From Litorisediminicola beolgyonensis (GTDB taxonomy: Bacteria; Pseudomonadota; Alphaproteobacteria; Rhodobacterales; Rhodobacteraceae): a DNA stretch of 56,942 nucleotides. This document shows positions 8,240 through 16,985 of this stretch, in pieces. Each line of letters starts with the position of its first letter. Position 1 is the first letter of the stretch. Under the pieces are notes generated by a model. The model was not told the DNA's origin. It saw nothing but the letters and a program-made list of their open reading frames with translations, and did no database searches. Location: assembly GCF_042679605.1 (NCBI RefSeq), contig NZ_JBHTMU010000029.1, positions 1-56,942 on the forward strand. Direction: 5' to 3'. The position numbers and the translations under genes were made by a program.

Positions 8240-9672
8240 ACGTGCGTCTGGTCATCGAATCCGCCCCCCACGCGCAAGCCGTGTCTGAGCGCGTGTTCGA
8301 AGGTGGCCGTCTGGTGATCGGGCGCAGCGACGACGCGGACTGGCAGTTGAACGACCCCGACATGTTCGTGTCGCGTCAGCACTGCATCCTGACCGAAGAG
8401 GCCGGGCGCGTGATGGCGACCGATGCCTCCAGCGGCGGGCTGTTCATCGACAACGCCGCCAACCCGGTAGGGTCGGGCAATTCGGTGCCGGTCGAGCCGG
8501 GCATGCGACTGCGTCTGGGGGATTTCGTGCTGCGGATCGAGGCCGTGACGGTGCCCGCGCGCGCACCCGAGCCTGCCCCGCAAAAGGGCGGGATGAGTTT
8601 CGATTTCAACTTCGGCGCGCCGGACCCCGCGCCCGAGCCCGTCGAGCGCCCGGCCAGTCTGCCGGATCCCTTCGGCCTGTCGACCGACAGCCGCAGCCAT
8701 GAACGGCGCCGCACCCCCGAACCGCCCCGTCCGCTGGATCAGGAAGACCCGTTCGGGCTGGACCTGCGCAGCCCGTTCGAGGACCGAACACCGGTTGTTG
8801 CGCCTGCCGATTCCGAACCGCGCCGTGGCGGCGCCGGGGGGTATTTCGGTGGCGGTGGGGCACCGTCTGGCGACAGGTCGGACGACACCCGGCTGCCGGA
8901 ACCGCCCGCCCCCAGGAAGGACCTGTTCGCCAGTTGGGACGCGCCCGTCGCGACCCCCGCGCCCGAGCCCGCACCGGACCCGGACCCAGAGCCCGATACG
9001 ATCCCTGAGCCGGTCCCCGTGCCCGCGCCGCCACCGCCGGAGGTGCACGTGCCAGAACCTGCGCCTGCGCAGGTCACACCGCCCTCGCCGGTGTCGGCGG
9101 CGGATGCCGATCTGCGGACGGCGCTTTTGCGCAGCATGGGGCTGGACCCCGACCGGATCACCGGCGATTCCACCCAGCAGATGGAACAGATCGGCAAGTC
9201 CATGCGCGCGCTCGTGGAAGGTGTTATGCTGCTTCTCAGAACTCGCGCGCAGGCCAAGCAGAAGGCGCGGGTGGCCCAGACCATCATCGCCAGCGCCGAC
9301 GTCAATCCGCTCAAATTCCTGGCCACGCCCGAAGATGCGCTGGCCGCCATGATCGCCCTCAGCGGCAAGAGCTACCTGGATGCCGACGCCGCCGTAAACG
9401 AGGCGTTCCGCGACCTGACCGACCACCAGGTCCGCACCTGGGCCGCGCTTCAGACCGCGCTACGGCGGATGATCGACAAGTTCGACCCCCAAGAGGTCGA
9501 GAAAGAGATGGAGGATATCGGTCTTCTGGAAAGCTTGATTGCCGGAGGACGCAGCGCAAAGCTGTGGCAGCTTTACGAAGGCCGTTACCGCGAGATCGCG
9601 GAAGCGGCGGAACAGGAATTTCTGGGCGAGGTGGGCGCAGATTTCCGCGACGCCTACGAAAACGAAAGGTGA
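8236..9672 (+). CDS. tagH: T6SS-associated FHA-domain protein (TagH/Fha)
   Basis: 478 residues from ATG 8236, chosen because AACAGGAG lies just upstream and the stop of tssG overlaps it; a GTG at 8191 is also in frame. Residues about 20-100 are an FHA phosphothreonine-binding domain (GGRLVIGRSDDADW...SRQHCIL...SSGGLFID). Residues about 110-300 are a Pro/Asp/Glu-rich linker. The last ~175 residues match the TagH C-terminal domain (LRTALLRSMGLDPDRI...; DPQEVEKEMED). In characterised systems, Fha recognises phosphothreonine made by PpkA and activates T6SS assembly. Cognate kinase, phosphatase and TagF genes are all in this window. Confidence 0.93.
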   Translation: MNVRLVIESAPHAQAVSERVFEGGRLVIGRSDDADWQLNDPDMFVSRQHCILTEEAGRVMATDASSGGLFIDNAANPVGSGNSVPVEPGMRLRLGDFVLRIEAVTVPARAPEPAPQKGGMSFDFNFGAPDPAPEPVERPASLPDPFGLSTDSRSHERRRTPEPPRPLDQEDPFGLDLRSPFEDRTPVVAPADSEPRRGGAGGYFGGGGAPSGDRSDDTRLPEPPAPRKDLFASWDAPVATPAPEPAPDPDPEPDTIPEPVPVPAPPPPEVHVPEPAPAQVTPPSPVSAADADLRTALLRSMGLDPDRITGDSTQQMEQIGKSMRALVEGVMLLLRTRAQAKQKARVAQTIIASADVNPLKFLATPEDALAAMIALSGKSYLDADAAVNEAFRDLTDHQVRTWAALQTALRRMIDKFDPQEVEKEMEDIGLLESLIAGGRSAKLWQLYEGRYREIAEAAEQEFLGEVGADFRDAYENER

Positions 9673-9679
9673 GGTTGAG

Positions 9680-10135
9680 ATGATTTTGCAAAGACGGACT
9701 TTCTTTCTGATGGGATCGGCCGGGCTGCTGCTGGCGGGTTGCATGGGGGAAACCCCGCCCACGGTACTTTCGGTCAGTGCGCAGGGTCGCGCGGGAATGA
9801 ACCCCGGCCCGGACGGGTCCGACCGGCCGGTCACGCTGACCGTGTTGCAGATATCGGGCACCGGCGCGTTTGATGCGGCGGATTACTTTGCCCTGCAAAA
9901 CCCGTCGGCAGCGCTGGGGGGCGAACTGATCAAGGCGGATCAGCTGGTGCTGGCGCCGGGCGGCACGGCGTCGCGCGCCATTGCGGTGCAGCCGGGCACC
10001 ACGGCCATCGGCGTGACTGCGGGCTTCCGCGACCCGGCTGGACGCACGGTGCGGCGGCGGATCGCGGTGCCGCCGCCTTCGACCGGGTTGATCATTTCGG
10101 TGGGCCCTGACGGTATCAGCGTCAATACCGCTTGA
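9680..10135 (+). CDS. tssJ: T6SS outer-membrane lipoprotein TssJ
   Basis: 151 residues. Start ATG 9680 is chosen because a clean lipoprotein signal peptide follows (QRRTFFLMGSAGLLLAGC, lipid-modified Cys at residue 21) and GAGGTTGAG precedes it. The mature part is a small beta-rich domain typical of TssJ (...DRPVTLTVLQISGTGAFDAADYFAL, ...LIKADQLVLAPGGTA). TssJ anchors the membrane complex in the outer membrane by binding the TssM periplasmic domain. It lies seven bases after tagH. Confidence 0.92.
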   Translation: MILQRRTFFLMGSAGLLLAGCMGETPPTVLSVSAQGRAGMNPGPDGSDRPVTLTVLQISGTGAFDAADYFALQNPSAALGGELIKADQLVLAPGGTASRAIAVQPGTTAIGVTAGFRDPAGRTVRRRIAVPPPSTGLIISVGPDGISVNTA

Positions 10136-10157
10136 CACCGATGAAGATGGGTAAGGC

Positions 10158-11492
10158 ATGACAGACAGGAACAAGGTGGTCTGGTCCGAGGGGCTTTTCC
10201 TTCGGACGCAGCACTTTCAGCAGCAGGACCGGCATACGGAATGGCTGATCCGTCAGGCGTTGCAGTTCACCCCGCTGCAAAGCTTCGGGTTCTCGAAGCT
10301 GAAGCTGGACAAGGCGGCTCTGGACGCAGGTCAGATTGCGATTACCGAGGCCGAGGGCGTGCTGCCCGACGGCACGGTGTTCTGGCTGCCCGACGGCACC
10401 GCGCCGGTCGATCCGGTGCCGGTAACGGCCAAGACCGACGCGGGCCTGGTCTGCCTTGCCCTGCCCGCGCAGGCGGCGGGCGTGGCCGAGATCGACGCCG
10501 CCCATGCCGACCCGTCCGGGATGCGGCTGCGCGGTGAAATGATCACGATCCGCGACGCCATTCGCGGCGGCGCCGACCCGACCGAGATCGAGGTCGCGAG
10601 GCTGGCGCCCAAGATCCTGCTGCCCGGCGAAGAAACGCGCGGTTACGCCACGCTGCACATTGCCCGGATCACCGGTCTGGGGGCCGAAGGCGCGGTGGCG
10701 CTGGACGAAAGGTTCCTCGCGCCTGCGCTCAATATCGGGGCGGTGGCCTGGTATGCCGGGTTCCTCAAGGAACTGGTCACCGGCATCGACCGCGTCGCTG
10801 AGGCGCATGGGTCGATGGTGCTGGGAGGCGCGGGGGCCTCGATGGAGAACCTGCTGATCCTGGAACTGGCCAACAGCGCGCGGCCCCGGCTGGCGCATCT
10901 GATGGCGCAAGGCGACTGCCACCCGTCTGACCTGTTCGGCGAACTGGCGGGGCTGGCGGGCCGCATGGCGACCTATGGCGCGTCGGACCGGCGCATGACC
11001 GAACTGCCGGTCTACATCCACGCCGACCCGCAAGAGGCATTCGGCGTTCTGACCGATACGCTGCGGTCGCTCGTCCTGTCGCTGCGGCATGTGGAGCCGA
11101 AGTCGCGGGCACTGAAGGTGTCGCGCCACTCGGACAACATCTGGACGGTGCGCATCGACAACGCCGAACTGATCAAATCCAGCCGGATCGTGCTGCGCAT
11201 CGGAGGCGACATGTCCGAGGCGATGCTGCGCAAGATTTTCGTCGATCAGGCGACGGTGGGCGCGGCGGACGATTTCGACAAGCTGTGGAAATCCAGGCTG
11301 CCGGGCATCCCGCTGAAGGCGCTCAACTCGCAGCCGCGCGAGATCCCCTATGACGGAGACCGGCTGTGCCTGGAACTGGACCGGTCGTCCTCGCATTATG
11401 CCGCGCTGGCCGATGCGCCGGGCTTTGTGCTGGGCGTGGCGGGCAATCTTGAGCGGGAACCGCAAATCGACTGCTACGCGGTCAACCGATAG
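10158..11492 (+). CDS. tssK: T6SS baseplate-membrane adaptor TssK
   Basis: 444 residues, normal TssK length. The family opening KVVWSEGLFLRTQHFQQQDRH is present, as are the LLPDGTVF-like segment, PAY-type middle strands and the C-terminal neck/head region (YFxL-type strand CLELDRSSSHYAAL). TssK trimers link the TssF/G wedge to TssL/TssM in the inner membrane. It starts 22 bases after tssJ and is followed after seven bases by tssL. Confidence 0.95.
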   Translation: MTDRNKVVWSEGLFLRTQHFQQQDRHTEWLIRQALQFTPLQSFGFSKLKLDKAALDAGQIAITEAEGVLPDGTVFWLPDGTAPVDPVPVTAKTDAGLVCLALPAQAAGVAEIDAAHADPSGMRLRGEMITIRDAIRGGADPTEIEVARLAPKILLPGEETRGYATLHIARITGLGAEGAVALDERFLAPALNIGAVAWYAGFLKELVTGIDRVAEAHGSMVLGGAGASMENLLILELANSARPRLAHLMAQGDCHPSDLFGELAGLAGRMATYGASDRRMTELPVYIHADPQEAFGVLTDTLRSLVLSLRHVEPKSRALKVSRHSDNIWTVRIDNAELIKSSRIVLRIGGDMSEAMLRKIFVDQATVGAADDFDKLWKSRLPGIPLKALNSQPREIPYDGDRLCLELDRSSSHYAALADAPGFVLGVAGNLEREPQIDCYAVNR

Positions 11493-11499
11493 GGCCAAG

Positions 11500-12843
11500 A
11501 TGACAAGCGATGATCCCTTTGGCCTGGAAAACGACGCCGGGCGCACGCGTATCCGGCCCCGGCGCAGCACGGGCGGCGGACCGGCGGCGGCCCGGCCCGC
11601 GCTGGTGGCCACGGGGGCGCCGCTGCGTGATGCGCGGGCCAGCGAAAACCCGCTGGTCCGGGCCTTTGCCGCGCTTCTGGGGATGGCGCCGGAACTCGAA
11701 CGCGCGACCGCGCCCGACAACCCCGACGTCCTGCGCACCCGTTTGCAGGAAAACCTGACCTATGCCCGCGACAGCGCCGTGTCGATGGGCGTGCCCCTGA
11801 CCCGTGCCGACCAGGGTGCGTGGTTCGTAGGCGCGTTGCTGGACGATGTGGCGATCAACACGCCCTGGGGCGGGCACAGCGGCTGGCCGCGCCTGCCGCT
11901 GGTGGCGGCGATGTATGGCAACGTGGACGCGGGCGAGCGGTTCTTTGATCTGGCCGAGGACCTGATGCGCTACCCCGAGCGCGATCCGCAATTGCTGGAG
12001 CTTGTGTTTCTTTGCCTGTCGCTGGGCTTTCGCGGGAAGCACCGGGTCAGCGGGGCCTCGGGCGAGGCGGAAATCGCCCGACTACGCGGCCAGATGGCGC
12101 GGCTACTGCATGATCGCGACGCCGAGGATGCGCCGCTCGCCCCCCATTGGCAGGGGGTCGAGGCGGAGGACGAGGATCGCGGCTTTGTCGTGCCGATCTG
12201 GTCCATCGCGCTGATCGCCGTGGCGCTCATCACCGCGATATATGTCGGTCTGGGCATCCGCCTGTCGAACCGGGGCGAGCAGCTTTTTACGCTGGCCAGC
12301 GTCCTGCCGCCGCCCGAGCGGGCCGACATTTTCCGCCCCATCATCGAAACCGTCGAAACCCCGACCCTGACCGCCGAACCGCTGGTGTTCGAGCTGTTGC
12401 CGCTCTTCGGCGCCGCCGCGCCCGAGGCGACGGCCACGGCATTGACCGGCCGCGAGGACGTGTCGATCGCCGTAGTGGTGGTGCAATCCACCAACCCCGA
12501 GGTGTTCCGGTCGGCCAAGGCGGATCTGAATACGACCTACGGCGCGCTGATCGACTCGATTGCCAAGGTCATCGTCGAGAATGCCGAACTGATCGGATCG
12601 GTCCGCGTGGTGGGCCATACCGACAGCATCCCGGTCCAGACTTCGAACCCTTTCCGGTCGAACCAGGGGCTGAGCGAAGCACGCGCCAAGACGATTGCCG
12701 ACCTGCTGGTGCGCGCGGGCGTGCCCGCAGGGCTGGTCAGTTCCGAAGGCCGGGCTGCGACCGAACCGATTGCCGACAACGGCACCAAGGCCGGCCGGGC
12801 GCGCAACCGCCGGGTCGAGATCATCCTGCAGAAAAAGGTCTGA
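11500..12843 (+). CDS. tssL: T6SS inner-membrane protein TssL with C-terminal OmpA domain
   Basis: 447 residues from ATG 11500 (AGGGCCAAG just before). Residues about 48-200 form the cytosolic DotU hook domain (ENPLVRAFAALLG, the ADQGAWFVGALLDDVAINTPWG region, FFDLAEDLM). A single membrane helix follows (about 228-252, WSIALIAVALITAIYVGLG). The periplasmic part ends in an OmpA-type peptidoglycan-binding domain (VRVVGHTDSIP...NQGLSEARAKTIADLL...NRRVEI). This is the 'specialised' TssL type that anchors the complex to the cell wall directly. It is followed by tssM after three bases. Confidence 0.95.
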   Translation: MTSDDPFGLENDAGRTRIRPRRSTGGGPAAARPALVATGAPLRDARASENPLVRAFAALLGMAPELERATAPDNPDVLRTRLQENLTYARDSAVSMGVPLTRADQGAWFVGALLDDVAINTPWGGHSGWPRLPLVAAMYGNVDAGERFFDLAEDLMRYPERDPQLLELVFLCLSLGFRGKHRVSGASGEAEIARLRGQMARLLHDRDAEDAPLAPHWQGVEAEDEDRGFVVPIWSIALIAVALITAIYVGLGIRLSNRGEQLFTLASVLPPPERADIFRPIIETVETPTLTAEPLVFELLPLFGAAAPEATATALTGREDVSIAVVVVQSTNPEVFRSAKADLNTTYGALIDSIAKVIVENAELIGSVRVVGHTDSIPVQTSNPFRSNQGLSEARAKTIADLLVRAGVPAGLVSSEGRAATEPIADNGTKAGRARNRRVEIILQKKV

Positions 12844-12846
12844 GCC

Positions 12847-15800
12847 ATGGCCGTTCTGAAGAAAATCCTCGGATTCCTATTTTCGCGTTTCCTGTGGACG
12901 CTGATCGGAATCACCGTGCTCTGCGTGCTGATCTGGTTCTATGGCCCGCTTCTGTCATTTGGCGAAGCGCAGCCGCTTGCGTCGGACCTGACCAGGATCA
13001 TCGTGATCGGGGTGATCGTGATCCTGTGGCTGGTGTCGATGCTGCTGCGCCAGATGCGCGCGGCGACCGCTAACCGCGCCTTCGTGGCGGAACTGGCGGC
13101 GCCGCCGCCCGACATGACGCCGGGGGTCGGTCAGGAAAATCTGGCCGAGGTGCAGGCCAAGTTCCAGAACATTCTCGAACAGATGAAGCGGTCCAAGCTG
13201 GGTGGGCGCAAGTTCCTGCGCGACATGCCATGGTATGTGATCATCGGCCCGCCGGGCACCGGCAAGACCACCGCGCTGCGCCAGTCCGGGCTGCACTTTC
13301 CGATTGACCTGTCCGACGATCTGAAAGGCATCGGCGGCACCCGCAACTGCGACTGGTTCTTCACCGAGGACGCGGTGCTGATCGACACCGCCGGCCGGTA
13401 TGTGCAGCAACAATCCGACCCCGAGGTTGACGCCGCCGAATGGCGCGGTTTCATGGAACTTCTGGTGAAACACCGCGGAAGGCGCGCGCTGAACGGGGTG
13501 ATCCTGACGCTGTCGGTGCAGGAATTGGCGGGCGACGATGCCTCGATCCGCGAACACGGGCGCGAGATCCGCAAGCGTCTGGCCGAGCTGCGCGAACAGA
13601 CCGGGCTGAAGCTGCCGGTCTACCTTATGATCACCAAGACCGATCTTGTGCCCGGGTTCGAGTCCTCTTTCGGCGATCTGAACTCGCGCGAGCGCGAACA
13701 GGTCTGGGGCGCGACGTTGGGCACCGGCGAACGGGTCGACAGCGTGACCGTCGAACGCGAGATAAAGGCCCTGCAAGAGGTTCTGGAAGGCCGGCTGGTG
13801 GGCCGGATCGCCGATGATCTGCCGCTGGGCCAGCGGGCCGAGGTGTTCCGCTTCCCGTCGCAACTGGACCAGCTGACCGGTCCCTTGAAGGTGCTGATCG
13901 AGGCTGTCTTTGGCGAAAGCCGCTACGAGGAAGCCCCCTGGCTGCGCGGCTTCTACTTTACCTCCGCCACGCAGGAAGGATCGCCCATCGACCGGATGGT
14001 CGCGGGGATCGCCGGATCTCTGGGCCTTGCCGCGCCTCCGCCAGAGCGGCGCACCCATGGCGAAAAGCGCAGCTTCTTCCTGCGTGGCCTTCTGACCGAC
14101 CTCGTCTTCCCCGAGGCCGGTCTTGGCCGTTTCGACCCGCGCGCTGAGGAACGTCGGCGGTGGATTTGGCGCGGTTCGCTTGCCACGGCCGCTTTGGCCG
14201 TGGTGGTGCTGGGCACGCTGTTTCTGTTTTCCTACCTGCGCTGGGGCGGCGCGCTGGCAGATCAGGAACGCCAGCTGGCCAACTTGTCCGGGCGGCTGGC
14301 CAACGTCGCCGCGCGGCAGGCCCCGACCGATCCGCTGGACCTGAACCTCGCGCTCGAGGCGGTAAACGAAACCGCCACGGCGGTGACCGCCGTGCCCGCC
14401 AGCGCGCTGACGATCCTTGGCCCGTCGGCGGAACCCGAAATCGTACAGGTCAAAGCGATTGCCTATGACCGGTCCCTGCGCAATATCCTGGAACCGCGTA
14501 TGGTGGCGATGCTCGAGGCCACCATGTGGCGCCACAGCCGCGACCCGGAATTTCTGCTGGGGGCGCTGAAATCCTACCAGATGCTGACCGGGCAGGCGCC
14601 CTATGACGCTGAATTCCTGGGCGTGTGGTGGCAGACCGTTCTGCCAGATTTTGCGCCCATCGACCCGTTCCCGACCGAGGAAAGCGTCGATCACCAGCTG
14701 GCCGCGCTAGAACGGATGGCCTCGGAAGAAACCAAGATCGCGCCCGATCCGGCGCTTATCTCGACCGCGCTGGAAAGCATCTGCACCATTCCGTTGGCGG
14801 TGCGCGCCTATCGCAACCTGCGCTCGGAGCCGTCCGTGGCGGCGCTGCCCGAATGGGTGCCGGCTGAAAAAACCGGACCAAACGGACCCAGCGTGCTGAC
14901 CCGGCTGTCTGAAAAGACCCTGCGCGTGGGATTGCCGGGGGCGTTCAGCTATGATGGCTTCCACACTACGGTCCTGCCGCTGGTGCCCGAGGTCGCGGCC
15001 CAGGCGACGCTGGACCGCGCGGTGTTCGCGGGCGGCTGCAACGAAAGCGCCGAAGCGTCGGTCGATACGCTTGAGGCCGATATCCTCAAGCTTTATTACG
15101 ACGATTTCATCGCGCAATGGGACGGGTTCCTGCGCGATGTCCGCCTGTCGCCGATCTCGGACCTGGGTCAGGCGCAGCGCAACCTCAAGGATCTCGCGTC
15201 CGCCGACAGCGCGCTGAAGCGGCTGCTCGATTCAGTGGTGACCGAAACCAATCTGGCCCGGCCCAAGGATGAAGACGCCGATAGCGACGCCGCGCAAAAA
15301 GGCGCGCTCAAGGCCGCGTCCAAGCTGGGCAAACTGGGAAAGCTGGTCAAGACAGGCGCGAAGATCGCCCAGAAGTCCGGGCTGGGGCAGGGCGAAAACG
15401 CGCCGCCGCCAGGCACGCCGGTGTCGGATCACTTCAAGCCCATCCGCGCCACGGTCGAAGAGGTCGACGGTCAGGCGCCCCTTTTGGGCGATGCGATCGC
15501 GGCGCTGACTGCGCTGTCGAACGAATTGCAGACCGTCGCCGCCAGCCCCGACCCGCAATCGGCGCTCCTGGCGCGCGGGGGCCTGCCGCAACTGACCGGG
15601 GCCATCGCCAACGAAGCGGCGCTGCTGCCCGATCCGATCGACAAGTGGGTCGCGGGCATCGCGGGCGACACGATCAGCGTCACGCGGGACGCCGTCATCG
15701 CGCAGCTCAACGCGCGCTGGCGGGCCGATGTGCTGCCCTTCTGCCAATCCTCGACTGCCGGGCGCTATCCGTTCGACCAGTCCTCGGCCATCGACGTTAA

Positions 15801-16389
15801 CACGCTGGATTTCGCGCGGCTCTTTGGGCCGGGCGGGCTGATCGACGCGTTCACCACCGACAATCTGGGCGCCTATATCGATACGACCGTGCGGCCATGG
15901 CGCTGGCGGGCGGACTTCGGTCTGGACGCGGCGCTGCTGGCCCCGTTCGAGAACGCCCGGTCGATGCGCGATGCGCTGTTCCCCGGCGGCGCCGGTCCGA
16001 TCATGGCCTTCAGCCTGGAACCGAAGGACCTGTCCGCCAATGCCAGCCGCGTGACCCTGAACGTGGACGGGCAGGCGCTGACCTACTTCAACTCGGCTAC
16101 CCGGCCGATGCCGATGACCTGGCCGGGGCCCGATGGCACCAACATGATCACGCTCAGCTTCGCGCCGGTAGATGGCACGGCGGAACTGATCACGTCCGAG
16201 ACCGGAAGCTGGGCGTTCCTGCGCCTGATCCGGGGCGGGCGGCTGTCCAAGACGGCGCTGCCCGAGGTGTTTGGACTGCGCCTGTCGGCCAGGGGGTTTT
16301 CGGCCGCGTTCGACCTGCGGGCGAATTCGGTGGAAAACCCGTTCGACCTGAGCATGTTCTCGGGGTTCACCTGCCCGCGCGGTTTCTGA
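12847..16389 (+). CDS. tssM: T6SS inner-membrane scaffold TssM (IcmF)
   Basis: 1180 residues. Two N-terminal membrane helices (about 8-36 and 46-64) precede a cytosolic NTPase domain with Walker A GPPGTGKTT (about 134) and Walker B-like VLIDTAGRY. A third helix (about 440-465) leads to a large periplasmic region and the conserved C-terminal beta domain (PFCQSSTAGRYPF, LFGPGG, PWRWR, TWPGPDG, GSWAFLRLI). TssM is the structural core of the trans-envelope complex with TssL and TssJ. Unlike the shorter paralogue at 19454-21895, it keeps the NTPase. Confidence 0.96.
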   Translation: MAVLKKILGFLFSRFLWTLIGITVLCVLIWFYGPLLSFGEAQPLASDLTRIIVIGVIVILWLVSMLLRQMRAATANRAFVAELAAPPPDMTPGVGQENLAEVQAKFQNILEQMKRSKLGGRKFLRDMPWYVIIGPPGTGKTTALRQSGLHFPIDLSDDLKGIGGTRNCDWFFTEDAVLIDTAGRYVQQQSDPEVDAAEWRGFMELLVKHRGRRALNGVILTLSVQELAGDDASIREHGREIRKRLAELREQTGLKLPVYLMITKTDLVPGFESSFGDLNSREREQVWGATLGTGERVDSVTVEREIKALQEVLEGRLVGRIADDLPLGQRAEVFRFPSQLDQLTGPLKVLIEAVFGESRYEEAPWLRGFYFTSATQEGSPIDRMVAGIAGSLGLAAPPPERRTHGEKRSFFLRGLLTDLVFPEAGLGRFDPRAEERRRWIWRGSLATAALAVVVLGTLFLFSYLRWGGALADQERQLANLSGRLANVAARQAPTDPLDLNLALEAVNETATAVTAVPASALTILGPSAEPEIVQVKAIAYDRSLRNILEPRMVAMLEATMWRHSRDPEFLLGALKSYQMLTGQAPYDAEFLGVWWQTVLPDFAPIDPFPTEESVDHQLAALERMASEETKIAPDPALISTALESICTIPLAVRAYRNLRSEPSVAALPEWVPAEKTGPNGPSVLTRLSEKTLRVGLPGAFSYDGFHTTVLPLVPEVAAQATLDRAVFAGGCNESAEASVDTLEADILKLYYDDFIAQWDGFLRDVRLSPISDLGQAQRNLKDLASADSALKRLLDSVVTETNLARPKDEDADSDAAQKGALKAASKLGKLGKLVKTGAKIAQKSGLGQGENAPPPGTPVSDHFKPIRATVEEVDGQAPLLGDAIAALTALSNELQTVAASPDPQSALLARGGLPQLTGAIANEAALLPDPIDKWVAGIAGDTISVTRDAVIAQLNARWRADVLPFCQSSTAGRYPFDQSSAIDVNTLDFARLFGPGGLIDAFTTDNLGAYIDTTVRPWRWRADFGLDAALLAPFENARSMRDALFPGGAGPIMAFSLEPKDLSANASRVTLNVDGQALTYFNSATRPMPMTWPGPDGTNMITLSFAPVDGTAELITSETGSWAFLRLIRGGRLSKTALPEVFGLRLSARGFSAAFDLRANSVENPFDLSMFSGFTCPRGF

Positions 16390-16393
16390 GCAG

Positions 16394-16870
16394 GTGGCGA
16401 CAGGGATATTCGGCAAGCTTCCCGCCGCCGGCGACTTCGTCGCGCGCGGACTGCCGCCCGGTGTCCGGGGCGCGCTGGACCGCTGGGTGACGCAGGCGCT
16501 GACGCCCCATGCGGCCAACCTGCGGGCCTGGCCCGAAGCGGGACTGCGCGGTGTCGTGGACAGCCCGGTGGGCCCGCTTGCGCTGGTGGCCGTGCCAAGC
16601 GAAGACGGCGCCGGGCGGGTCTTTCCCTTATTGGCCGTGGCAGTGGCGGAGGCCTGTGACCGCGCATCGGTGGATGCCTGGGCGGACGCGGTCCTGCCCT
16701 GGCTCGACCGTGCGGTCGAGGGCGACCTGACAACGGACGCGCTGGCGGCGGGGGTCGCGGCCCAGGGCCCGGGCGCGGGGGACGGCGGATTGGCTGTGCC
16801 CACCTTGTGGCATGCGGGCCGGGACCCCGCCGCGCCGAACGAGGTGACGGCCACACGGTTCGGCGCCTGA
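16394..16870 (+). CDS. tagF: T6SS post-translational regulator TagF
   Basis: 158 residues with a GTG start four bases after tssM. It opens GIFGKLPAAGDFVARGLP, the TagF/ImpM (DUF2094) signature, with a VFPLLAVA strand following. In Pseudomonas aeruginosa, TagF represses the T6SS by a route independent of PppA, acting through Fha. This copy is a stand-alone domain, not fused to PppA. It is the last gene of the core operon and is followed by a strong hairpin. Confidence 0.9.
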   Translation: MATGIFGKLPAAGDFVARGLPPGVRGALDRWVTQALTPHAANLRAWPEAGLRGVVDSPVGPLALVAVPSEDGAGRVFPLLAVAVAEACDRASVDAWADAVLPWLDRAVEGDLTTDALAAGVAAQGPGAGDGGLAVPTLWHAGRDPAAPNEVTATRFGA

Positions 16871-16912
16871 GCCCATGCGACACCTACGCCGCCGTGGACG
16901 TCCCGGACGAAC

Positions 16913-16957
16913 GGGCAACTCTGCCGATTTCTTTAAAAGAAATCGGCAGAGTTGCCC
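16913..16957. terminator. Perfect hairpin, bidirectional terminator
   Basis: Two 22-base arms (GGGCAACTCTGCCGATTTCT.. and its exact reverse complement) flank a single A. The inner stem is AT-rich (TTTCTTT/AAAGAAA), giving a U-run-like context on either strand. It sits between the converging ends of tagF (plus) and vgrG (minus), so it probably terminates both operons. Confidence 0.8.
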
Positions 16958-16985
16958 CGCTGGAGCGATGAATCCCGGGCGCTGA

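Noticed and set aside
10122..11738. Long minus-strand open frame opposite tssK
   Set aside because: It is a high-GC shadow: the plus strand encodes a full TssK with family motifs, and the antisense translation is Arg/His/Gln-rich with no recognisable domain.
12955..14694. Long minus-strand open frame opposite tssM
   Set aside because: Antisense of the TssM NTPase region with biased composition and no ribosome site; not a gene.
874..16870. Contractile-tail genes as a possible prophage or phage-derived bacteriocin
   Set aside because: TssJ/L/M membrane complex, ClpV, FHA, kinase and phosphatase genes identify a T6SS; no capsid, portal, terminase, lysis or integrase genes are present.
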